Part shown: in pieces, positions 12,486-23,725 of the stretch
How the letters are laid out: every line of letters starts with the position of its first letter
How positions within the stretch are numbered: position 1 is the stretch's first letter
NCBI RefSeq assembly: GCF_003286085.1
Contig: NW_020825356.1
Span: forward strand, 558,001-622,000
Direction of reading: 5' to 3'
DNA from: Drosophila persimilis
Lineage: Eukaryota; Arthropoda; Insecta; Diptera; Drosophilidae
Length of the DNA stretch: 64,000 nt
Notes under the pieces: generated by a model
Database searches by the model: none
What the model was told of the DNA's origin: nothing
The model's input: the letters and a program-made list of their open reading frames with translations, nothing else
Program-made: the position numbers and the translations under genes

Positions 12486-14937
12486 TCAGTCTGCATGTAT
12501 TGGTGTTCATTTTATTAATGACATACAGCGCCAGTGGGCGAAAAACGACAGCCAGCCACCCATCGACCTGCCACATACACATCCCCCTCACACCTGTGGT
12601 AGCCAACCCCTCATTCCTTACCCCACCATCCTGCTCCCTGCCACTTTGTTAATAAAATTTCCATGCGTACCGAAACTTAATTAATTCTGTTACAGTTTGT
12701 TGCAAAAGTTTGCTCCCGCAGAAACCCCCTTAACAAAATGGCCGCCACCGTTGCCCCACCAAGGGTACGGTGGTGGCGAAAGCTCCATGTCCTTCGCGCA
12801 TACAGCCCCGGCCCCAATCCCCATGCCCCTGCCACATTCTTTTGCAAATCAAACGAATGAATTTTAATTATTTTTTGTGCCAGCAAAAAGTTTTCACTCC
12901 TCTTTTTTTCTTGCCTCCAGGTAGCGGGAAAACTTTTTTAGAAAATCAACCGGAAATGGGATCGGGAAATGGGAAGAGAATGGGGAGAAGAGGGGCCACA
13001 GATGCGAGCTGAAAAAAAAGAATCAGAGAGAAAAATACCCAGAACTGCGGGGAATTGGGGAATATTTTTGAAGTTATGCTTGAGGTGCATCTAATCAGAA
13101 TCTGTTCGAGTGAAGAGATGATGGCAACTGAAGCGGAACTGGCAGATTGTCAATACTCGCAGATGATGAACTCCGCAAAGAGGACCTCGAAGTTGAGTCA
13201 GAGATCCTTTAAAAGAAATCTCGAAAAATACAGAACACATTGCAGAGATTCTGTTTAAGGTACAATTAAAATAGATTAAAGAAGAAAGAAACATGCTTAG
13301 ATTACTGTAGAACTAATTCAGGACTCTAGGATACTTATTATTACAAACTTCTTGAATATGCCATTAGATCTTTGATCGTAGAAACTAGTACTCTCGCTTC
13401 CTGATCACCATCTTCCTTGACTGGATATTCCTGTATATCTGTAGTTGATCATAAATATATAAGTTCTGACGATACCCACTGTAAATGGTAAATATTGTGT
13501 TATATAACGAACAATTTACAAACTGATCTCCGTACTTTCCGAATCTCTTCTCTCTGCCGAATCAGAATCTTCTCGATCCTAATATCCTTCATATCTTATA
13601 AAGATATTTAAGAACGATCATTGCCTAAGTGGAGATGATGGAAATAGAAATACAAATAGAATAAGGTACCCTATAAGAATATACATACATATGTATGTAC
13701 ATGAATATATGTATATATCCTCGAACCATTATTTTAGATCTTGGATGGTAGTGTCTCTAACTCTCTTCAGAATCGTAATATACTTAATCGAGTGGAGATG
13801 ATCTAATTCGGTACGAAAAATTAGGGTAATTTGACGTTATCCCAATGTATATAATTTTGAGGAATATTTTAAAAAGATTTCCATTCAAGAGTTACAAGTT
13901 AGTACCCAGATCATTGTAATGCTGCCTACTTTCTCCACATCTCTTTAAGTGATGTTTCAAAAGAGTTTTAAGATGGTAGGGTATAGGAATTGAAGTGAAA
14001 TAGCTCCAGATTTTCGGTAGATGATTATAAAACTTGAAAACCAATCGAAGTCATGGAAGTTTTGGAAGAGCTCTCTTACATATTTATAAATTATTTTTTT
14101 TTAATTCTTATTTTTCAAAATCCTTTATAAACATTTTGAAATACTTAGCTGGAAATGAAAATGATTAAAGTCATCAGGCAGCTCATTAAAAAAATATCTA
14201 TAGCCATATCATGGGATATTTAATCATTTTCTCTTACTGTATTTACGAATGGACAGGTTTATCTGTTTTAGGAAATTTTTCATGGACTATTGAACAATTT
14301 TTACCCTCAACACGATCAGGATGAGCTTTAATAAAAATGCTGTGACCATATCATATATCAAACATCTACCTTTCTCGGTCACTTCACACTCCCAAAAAAT
14401 AGCTGCAAAAAAGGGTGAATCTCACTTGAATATCACCACATCCTGCACTACATCTTTCACTCTCTTCATAATCTCTTGATTAATCTAATTTGAGAAATCG
14501 TATTATGGGAACTACTTAAAAAATTATGTTTTCAACTAAAATGTACGTTGAAACTCATAAATATATCTAAAAAACGAAACGAAACCAATGCACAACACGA
14601 ATACAGGGAAATCCCATGGCGAAATAAGGGGAAATCGGCCAAACGCAAAGCTGGGAAATTTACGCTGCAAGCAGGCAAATTTGGATTGGATGTGGAATGT
14701 AGGATGCTTTGTGTGGGAATTTTACGCTCAAAATGTCTCTTTGATTTGTCCATCAAATGCCAGAGGGGCAGCGAGGCGGGATGTGCGTGGGTGATGGGGG
14801 GATGGGTGGATGGGTGGATGGGGAAGTAGCATTATTGCGGACGGATATGAAAACTTAGGGAATGACAGGCAGGAAATTGCTGAACTGTTTTATGGTATTT
14901 GAAAATAACTAATGATAAATGAGGGAATGGGAAAACA

Positions 14938-14952
14938 GGGGGGGGGGGGGGG
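14938..14952. repeat. poly-G run
   Basis: Fifteen consecutive G residues. This is unusual in an AT-rich intergenic setting, and the length may be prone to sequencing error. Confidence 0.9.
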
Positions 14953-17900
14953 AGCACAGCTGTCGGTCCTGTATCGCCAAGATTGAATATTAAATTTTCA
15001 GGAAAAACTTTTGAAAGTCTGGAATCATAAATTCTTCTTAGATTTGGCATCTTTCGATCTATCGTTGGTAAAATCTATGATTTCCCTCTCGTCAGTTTTC
15101 CTTAAATCTTGAATTTTCCATCTTTCTATCTATTGGTTCAAAGCGCACGTTGAATACTTTTCTGTCCATTGTCCTATTAGGGGATAACAAAAACTAAGAT
15201 AATTATTCCCCCCATTCCCATTCCTCAAAATGTGGCCAGTTGTGGTCTCGATTTACGATTGGACCAATTAATGAGCGTGTTAATTGGCCCTCATTGGGAC
15301 AGATAGACCATAACCCAAGGATGTCAACCGCATATCATATTGTGGGCATCAAAAACATAGCCGGGCGGCAGCGACAGCGACACGCCCACCGCTTGCATCC
15401 TGATTCTGTGGCACGAACCATGTGAAATTTAAGCGAGTGATCAACAGATGCAGCGCGACCAGGAGGCACAACAGAACACATGTGTGTCGCTAATAGAAAC
15501 GCCCACTTTTTTGGGTGTCTTCGACAATAAAAAATCTCTCGGTTTGCAATTCAAACCAAAGTCGAAGCGTGGCAACCCCTGCACTGAATGGGCAGCAACC
15601 CTGTGGTTTCCCCCATCCTTTTGCAACCGCTTATACGCATAGCGGCTGCCCCTGCCACTGCCACTGCTGCTGCTGTTGCTGCCCCTTCTCCAGTGGATGG
15701 CACACCACACAAAGCCAAGTCACACGAAATTATGGCAATTACGCTAAGCAGCGCATTTATTTTTATGAGCCCACGAATTATGAATAATTGCGAATGCGAA
15801 CCAGCAACAAGAAAACAACACAGAACTATACGTGAGAAATGTGGCTGAGCCCCCACCCACCAGCGGAGTGGAGGGGAAAAATCAAAGAAAAACCACATCG
15901 TTAGCAGACATGTTCGAAAATCCATTTTGACATTCAGAAAGAGAGCGTGGACATAATGAAAAACCGCACTCACAATACCCGAAACGTCCTCCAATCGAAG
16001 TCCCCATCTCCATCGCTCCATCCATGCGGCTTCAATGTGGGAGGATGGGTGGGTATGGGTGGGTGCGTGGATTCGTCATTAGGCTCATAAAATTGCAATG
16101 ACTTGGCACACACGCACGCCCCCACATACTGACAGACAGACAGACAGACAGACAGACAATGGGGGAACAATCTTGACAAATGACAAAACAACTAAACTAA
16201 ATGCTCCATGGAGGTCGAATCGAATTTGGAAATATCCTGGATACCGGGAGCATTACTGAAACCTTCAGAAAAAGTAGTATTCGTTGCAAAATCCCACAAA
16301 AAATTTAATACTTTCTTTGCTATCCAACACTGATTCCTCATTCGATAGCGATGTTTCTATTGAACTTCTCATAACGGAAATTGTCCTTTCCACTGCCACT
16401 GTGACCTATTTTAGAATAAGAATGAAAAATGTCATTCGCCAATACATTAATTTATATAATTTGCTATAAATTTAAAACTTTCCGTACTGCTAATGACCTC
16501 TTTATGAGATATATTCTTTTTACATAGAAAACATAAGGTCTCACAGAGCAACTGCGCTATGATGGCATTGTCCAACACTCTCAGTGCTGCCCATCACTTT
16601 GATGGCTGCCATCTTATGCGGGGATTTTCTGAAGGCAATTTTGGCACATTCCTTCAACGACAAAGACGACGACGATGAGGACATCAAAGCCATCAACGAC
16701 AACAACGATTGACATTCATTGGCTAGTTTGATGCTCGTCTCTGGTCTGTCCGTCTGTCTGTCGTTTGTCGCCTGTCAACCCCCAAAAAATACATAATACA
16801 TTCTTCTCTCGGGGCTCTACCGGATGCTCCTTGGTCCTTGCTCTTTTGGGTGCTGTCGCGATTGATTTTCCTTAGCGCCAACTTCTGGGCAGGTCCCGGT
16901 CCCGGTCCCCTGCCTCCCTTCCACGCTGTTTGTGCGCTCCGGCGGCAAATAAATTACATTGTAATTTGTGTCCCCCGGTTGTTATGGCCCTGTCTGCCCA
17001 CCTCCCTCTCCCTTAGACATTCTCCCCCGTCTCGTCCTTGGGCTAGACTCTACTCTTGGCCAACCCTCAACTTTGCAGCATTCTCGTACATACTCGTATT
17101 ACATACTCTTGAAGACGGGTATGGGGACTTTCATCTGCAGCTCCCCTATTAGGATTATATGCTCTCATTTCTATGCGATCACTTTTTCATTGATTTCTGA
17201 TATAGCTGTAATTAGTTTGGTGATTATTGCGGAATTCCGACTCATTTCTTGTGTTTCATTTACTGAAAATAACTTTTGGAATCCCTGGGAACTTATAAAA
17301 CGTGTTGAGTTTCCTTCCATTCTTCGGGACTTCATTCTGCAGGGACATTCAAGTATATCTCTTCGAAATATCGTTCTAATTCCTGCTACAAATTAGCAAG
17401 CACTCTTCGTGGCTTTGGATTGGCTTAAATTGGAATGACTTGGTGTCTTTTATAATCCATTCATGGACTTTATCTGAAAGAAAATATTGATTATTTTTCT
17501 GAATAAAGCTGCATACTCATAAAGTCGCTCTCTATAATTTTACACGCTCTCTCCCAGTGAGAGACACCTAAAGGACTAAAGGATACATATATGTAGAAAC
17601 TGAGTATCTTGATGTCGAGGCACGTGTGCCTCTGCAGTAAGCAATCTCATTAGTTTTTCCTAGCTCAAATCGAATTGTATCCAAAATCGGATGAATACAT
17701 ACATATATCATACAAAAGAATCTGTAAGGGTATCTAAATCTTCGATCCTCGAGGATAGTAGTCCTTTTTAGTCGTTCTTGTTGTTGTTGTTGCCTCGTAG
17801 TGTGGGCTCGTAATTTCATTTCGAGTGGCTTTTGGCCCACCGCCCACCGTTTTGGCATTGCCATGCAGCAGCAGAAGCAGAAGCATCCCTTGCCCCCGGA

Positions 17901-18674
17901 ATGAGGCAGGAGGCAGGAGGCCGGAGCCGGCAGCCTCTAGCTCATTTAAAGTTGATGGTGTGTGAAAAAATGTGAACAGATTGTTATGTAATTGAGTTTT
18001 TAGGCAGCCGTTTTGAGGTCGCCTTTTGCGGCCGCCTCCTTGGATGTCCTTCTGCCTGTGCTACTGCCACCACTGCCCCGCTGCTTTGTTGTTGTTGCCA
18101 CATTTTGTTACATTTATTTGTCGCTTGATTTGATTCTTATTTCCTTTTCCTTCTTTGGCTTTGCCTTTGCCTTTGCCTTTGCCTTCCTCTGCTTCTGTGC
18201 CACACGTCTGTGTGCTGTGTCCCCCTCGACTTCCCCCCTGTCGCCTTTTGCCACTCAGTGGTTTATTTGCCATATCAATACCAGAGTCAGGGACAAGGAC
18301 AAGGAACAGGGAAAGGAGCTGAAGAAGGGGCTGTTTTAGTTGACCGATTTGTGTGGTTGGAAGGAGGTTAAGTTGTGTGGTTGAAATGGGCTGGACATTG
18401 CCTGAATGGCCATGGGACGAGTCGAAGTCGGAGACGGAGAAGGGGCTCTGCATCATTGATTTAATGTATCGTAATCAGCGCAATCTGTTGGATCATTCTC
18501 CTTCTATAAGGTGCCAGGGATTCGAGGGAGAGTGTGCTTTCGGGGGAGTACAACTTCAGATTGAATGTCAAGATGTAATATACGGTCTCAGAACACTTTA
18601 TAATATCATTCAGTATCAATATCGCAACATAACAAAACTAGAGACACGCATAATTATATTTTTACAAATTTGCA

Positions 18675-19255
18675 ATGGACAACCCCTTGGCATCGGTGCT
18701 GCCTTATATAATTGGCATTTTACATGGCAAGCCCCTCCAGAGTAAGTATATTAAAGGACATACATCCCAGTACCAATATGGGGAATCGGGAACTGACTTC
18801 TCCGCTTACTCGTAGGGGCCGCCGTGGATGATATGTGCCGTCAAATCGAAGCGTGTGCTCAGATGGATAAAGCCATGATGGCCCTTATGGCCGTTCATTC
18901 GACACCCCCAAGGACGCTGTGCAGTATGGGATAGAGTGGGCCTTCTCGCCCAGTCGAATGGGATACTCCGCATTCCTATCAAGTTGGCTAAACGCAGTCC
19001 CGGGGACGAGCCCCCATGCAACGTCGAGGTTGAGTACGTTGATCTTCGGAGCAGTGTCCACAAGCGGGAGCGTGCAACACCGAGGAGTCTCCGTGCAACG
19101 CCGCGGATGAGGAGCCGCTGTTCAGCGATGAGAGTGGGGAGCCCTGTTACAGCATTGAGGAGCCTCTCATCCCCAGACCAAGTGGAAGATGACCAAGACC
19201 CGGGCTAAGATCACTACAGGAGGCGCCGGTGGCAAGGATAGGCGTCAAATCTAGG
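18675..19255 (+). pseudogene. degenerate two-exon gene, copy 1 (winged-helix-like?)
   Basis: Exon 1 (18675-18741) starts MDNPLASVLPYIIGIL and ends at a GTAAGT donor. Exon 2 starts at 18816 after TACTCGTAG and continues RAAVDDMCRQIEACAQMDKA. The frame then breaks after MMAL: the homology resumes in another frame (GRSFDTPKDAVQYGIE, then GLLAQSNGILRIPIKLAKR), followed by another shift, an acidic segment and a Gly/Lys/Arg-rich tail ending DRRQI and a stop near 19253. The helical N-terminus, a DAVQYGIE helix and a NGILRIPIKL strand resemble a winged-helix or linker-histone-like fold. That is a structural guess; I do not recognise the family. Retention of the intron shows DNA-level duplication, not retroposition. 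An inverted partner lies at 21663-22306. Confidence 0.6.
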
Positions 19256-21662
19256 AACCTAGTCATAACCAATGCTAAATTAACCCCAAAAAACAATCTT
19301 TTCAATTTCCTGCAACGAAATTACATCTTTCTTTACATATGATTTGAATAAAAGGTATTAGTATTAGTATTAAAAAGTATTAGCTTTTCATATTTTCATA
19401 TTCGTGGCTGCTTTTGCACTGTGGATTCTTGCTAAAAATTTACTACTCTCGAAGTTAGTCTTTCTCTACAGTGATGTTTCCTGATAAACTTTCTCTAATT
19501 TCCTATAATGGAGTTCAGTTCTTTACGCTGATTTAGGCCCTCTTAAGATTTCTGCCTACTTTTTATGGGTATTTTGCTTTTTGAACTTAGTTTTCCTTGG
19601 AATACGTGGAACATGGAAGAAAGATTCCTATGATTTCGATAAACAACATGATCAGGGGTGAAGTGAATAGCCCTGGCTTGTTGAGCCGCATATACTTCAT
19701 TGTTCCTCGTATTAGATCCACTCTTAACTACATAGTAACTTTGTTCCTTTCGCTTTGTAGCTTTGTGTACTACATTAAATATACATATCTGCTACTGATT
19801 TCCATCTTCTCATAAATTGTTAATACATAAATGAGTTCTTTTAGTCAGCTTAGCTCTCGTTTTCCATACAAATTAGTCTAGAATCTACCTATCTTTCCTG
19901 CATGCGCCGCCCGTCATGCGGCAGTGCCCATCGGTTGGTGGGGTGGGAGGAGTGATACGCTTTCGCTACGATCTAATAATAATATTCGATTGCATGTCAT
20001 TCTAACAAGTTCTTTCTGATGTTGTCGATTCGCAGCAGTAGATGATACTTCTTTAGGTTATGATTCAAATGCAGATCAGCTCTGGTGCTCTTATCCGCTG
20101 ACTATTTATTGTTTCACCTCTCGCTACCGTTCCGTTCTTGCGTTCTTGCAGACCAGATTTGAGCTTTCTCTCCTTACTCTCCCAATGAAGTGATCTTCCA
20201 TGCCGATCATTGGTTACTGCCAATCATTCCCCACTCCCGGAGTGTCCATCACATTGGTCATGCCACATCCACTTCCACATCCCCCCAACTCTCATTCTCG
20301 CTTTGTCCCTGTATTTCGGTTGCATGTAACCACCGATCAAGGGCCAAACGATCCGACTCTCGGAGTTCTCTTTCTGGGTGCCGCCTGCACCGTGCTCCCT
20401 GTACTCTGCACCCTTCACCCTGCACCGTGCACCATGCACCATTCGGTGCTGCTTCTTATTAGCTTGCATTAAGACCCAGCAGGGTTTTCACACCTCTGAC
20501 GCCCCACTGCGCCTCTGCTGGCCGACAAACGGGGCAGAGCCGAGAGGCAGGAATGAAGATGCCACAGAGACAGACAGACAGAGAGAGGGAGCGAGTCCCT
20601 CAAGGGGGAGATGGAGGAACGTTGCCACAGCGCACGCGCGGTGCAATCAAATTCGAATCACTTTGCATCTTTGAGATCTCAATAAAAATCTTTTCTTGTC
20701 CGTTGCCGTTCCAGGCTGTTGTTTCTGTTGTTGCTGCATTGCCATTGCCGTTGACTTTAATTGTTGCCGCAGGAGCATTGCTCAAATATTAATTGGTTTT
20801 TTCTCTTTCTCTGTGTGTGCCACGCGGAGGCAGAGATTTCGACGTCGCCTTCGACTCCGAGGATTTCTGGCTAAAACGAGAGAATGGTGGGAGGAGGAGA
20901 CGAGGGCAACGGATCCCTTTTCTTTCTGCCAGACTTTGTGTTGGTGTTGCCTGCCCCGCATTGTTGCATTGTTGTTTCTGCGGTGCCTGCTGCAAAAATT
21001 AATTACGATATCATGATTTACAAAATTAGCCGCAAATGGTGCGGCCTTTTCCTCTGTTAGTCCTCCTCCTCCCCCACTCCTTCAGCCCCTTCTGGGACTC
21101 TGCTCTTCAGCTCTTCTGATCCTCTGGTCTCTTCCTGGCTGCCTGATTCTTCTGCTCCCCGTATCCTCTTCCACTACTCACCCTCTGGCCCCCTGATTCT
21201 TCTGCTTATCTGCGTAGGGCTTGGGCGTGGCAAGAGTCGACTGGATCTTCCTGGGACTCCGACCAGGGCGATGCAGCCACTAAATGTGAGCGCTTTTAGA
21301 GGTCTCCCACCAAAGATAATATTTAAATGCGTTTAAATCTTGCAAGTGTAATCCATTCTTAAAAAAAAACCATAGAGACCAGGAAGCAGATCAACGATGC
21401 AGTAAAGATCACGTACGAATATTCAGAAGCATCAAATGATACTGGATTGTGATATTCAAATCAGATATAAAGCATCAGTAATGGATCTGCAATACAGAGG
21501 GTATGTACAATATGATACAATACATTGTCTAACGGATCTAACGGTTGCTGTCTGCTTAAAGAAATCAAAACTCAGGCACTTTCCATTCATACTATGGTGT
21601 AATCAACAATCAAGCATGGGTGTTTTTGGTAAATAGTGTTCGAGCGGAAACTTCCCACCGGC
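19256..21662. other. spacer between inverted pseudogene arms
   Basis: 2.4 kb with no recognisable gene. 20.2-20.5 kb contains short imperfect repeats of CACC/TGCACC type; 20.7-21.2 kb is CT and CTG rich. It would form the loop if both arms were on one transcript. Confidence 0.5.
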
Positions 21663-22306
21663 GCCTCCTGCAGTGCCGCTAACACGGGTCTTGGTCAACT
21701 TCCTCTGGTCCCTGGGCTTGCCCAACTGCTACGATGGAATGTTGTGAGTGGGTCAGAGGCCTGTTCATTCGGTTCAGTCGGAGTACTTGGTCTGGGGATG
21801 AGAGGCTTCTAAATGCTGTCACGGGGCTCCCCCTTCTCGTCGCTGAGCAGAGGCTCCTAATCGGTGGCGTTGCACGGAAGCTCCCGCTGCTGGACACTGC
21901 TCCGTAGATCTACGTACTGAACACCGATGTTGATTGGGGGCTCGTCCCCGGGACTGCGTTTAGCCAACTTGATAGGAATGCGGAGTATCCCATTCGACTG
22001 GGCGAGAAGGCCCATATCCATGCCCAACTCTATCCCATACTGCACAGCGTCCTTGGGGGTGTCGAATGAACGGCCGTAAGGGCCATCATGGCTTTATCCA
22101 TCTGAGCACACGCTTCGATTTGACGGCACATATCATCCACGGCGGCCCCTACGAGTAAGCGGAGAAGTCAGTTCCCGATTCCCCATATACTATTGGCACT
22201 GGTATGTATGTCCTTTACTATACCTACTCTGGAGGGGCTTGCCATGTAAAATGCCAATTATATGGGGCAACACCCATGACAAGGGGTTGGGATTGACTTG
22301 GTCCAT
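21663..22306 (-). pseudogene. degenerate two-exon gene, copy 2 (inverted)
   Basis: Reverse-complement homologue of 18675-19255. Exon 1 (22306-22228) begins MDQVNPNPLSWVLPHIIGIL. The donor is GTAGGT, and the intron is similar to copy 1. Exon 2 starts at 22148 with the same RAAVDDMCRQIEACAQ segment and shows the same frame break after MMAL. The second half reads GRSFDTPKDAVQYGIELGMD in its own frame, then IKLAKRSPGDEPP and YVDLRSSVQQRE. It ends at an in-frame TAG at CNATD, with another TAG a few codons later. The shared first frameshift implies a common ancestor that was already broken, or one using a frame arrangement I do not understand. Differences such as GMD present here but absent in copy 1 show independent divergence. 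Confidence 0.6.
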
Positions 22307-23694
22307 TGTAAATGTATAGAAATATATGTAATTGCATTATGTTTTGTGCGAATTGATTTAGAGTCTACTCTGACTTGATCTTTGACTTGTGACATTACAA
22401 GGCCTCTGGGACTAGCACTATTCCTTAATTATTTAATTATTGATAGCAATTGTTGATCGTGTTCATAGGCGCTACTGCGGAGGAAGTCTACTGCTGGATA
22501 ATGAACAAATTTCGCAACACAACCATTCATTGCACAACCTCATGGAAGCTGTGAGATTTTGAATAATGGGGAAATATCTAGGGACCTACTCGCGCTGTCC
22601 ACATCCACAGATCACTGGCCCACTGACAACCTTTCGATCGTTTCAGGTGGGCAAACATCGTCCAAAGGCTGCCCGAAAGATGGTGAAGCGTTGCCGCTAG
22701 GGAATCCCCTTACGATTATTATTCTGAATTCATTAAAGATGCAGGCATCTCTATGAGAAGGGGTATTATTCCAAGGAGTTGGGTTATTAAGAATGGGTTA
22801 ATGGTTTGCGGTAGCCCCTGAAGAGTGGATGGAGTGATTAAGCGATGTCTAAATGTGGGAATCCTCCTCCCCTTCGATTATTCGATGTACAGTTGCTGGG
22901 GCTGGCTCCCCTTCCAGAGGGAGGTGGGGGGGGCCTTCAAGTGCGAGAGTATCGCAATTGAACGCTTTGCACTAATTACTTTCGCAATTACGCTACGCGT
23001 CTTGGGAGCCAAAATGCGTTCGCACTTCCCATCATTAGGCCCACAGTAGCCCCATTCAAGTGCCATTTCCCCCCAACCACAGTCCCCGTCGCAGTGGCAT
23101 ATTAATCAAATTAGCTCCAATTTTTTGTGCCCCTGCCCCTGCCCCATGCCAGTGCCACTGCCACTGCCTTTGGCTTACTGTTAGGCGTTTAATTAGCTTT
23201 TTGGCTTTTTTCTGCTGCCCTGCCGATCGCAGAAATCATTTTAATTGATGTCGCTTTGATGATGAGCGTAGCAGCGTCCACAGCGTCGACTCGACCACAA
23301 ACAATTGAGTTGTCAACTCAATTGTGCCCCAGAGTGTGGCACAGCCGTAGCATCGAGGGGCAGAAATGGGAGCTGCCACTGGAGTTGGAGCTGGGGCGTT
23401 GATGACATTAATAAACGCAATGCGCATATGCAAAAAGAGCAGCCACAGAAGAATGCAAAGAAGAAACTGCCGCGAGTAGGGCCCTGCGAAGTAAGGGCCG
23501 AAGAGGTGCTACAAAGAGGAGCAAGAGGGTGCCAGCAAAAGCAGCAAATGCAGAAGCAGCCATAAGAAAAACAATGTTAATTACTGCCGCCAAAAAAGAG
23601 CGACAAAATTGTAACAGTGGCAGTGCCCACAGCCCTTCGGTGGAGAAGGAGGCGTGGCCAGCCAGCCAGCCGGACCGAAGGGCGGAGACAAGTG

Positions 23695-23725
23695 TGTGGC
23701 AAGTGTGGCAAGTGTGGCAAGTGGT
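23695..23725. repeat. 10-bp tandem repeat
   Basis: Three successive copies of a GTGTGGCAA(G) unit, a short minisatellite-like array. Confidence 0.8.

Larger units (their letters stand above)
11021..18660. other. intergenic, no gene seen
   Basis: No ORF here has coding character. The longest (11767-12186 minus, 12190-12684 plus) start at non-ATG codons or lie in CT-rich low-complexity sequence. 11.0-12.7 kb is rich in CTG/CTGC and pyrimidine tracts; 13.0-14.5 kb is very AT-rich; 15.2-16.2 kb is mixed. It may contain regulatory DNA for unc-4, but nothing can be pinned down. Confidence 0.5.

Noticed and set aside
12190-12684. 164-codon plus-strand frame
   Set aside because: Driven by the CT-rich microsatellite (Ser/Leu runs), not by coding constraint.
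18675-22306. Inverted-repeat DNA transposon with long arms
   Set aside because: The arms are two-exon gene copies with a spliceosomal intron, and no transposase was found. Duplication of a host gene is simpler.
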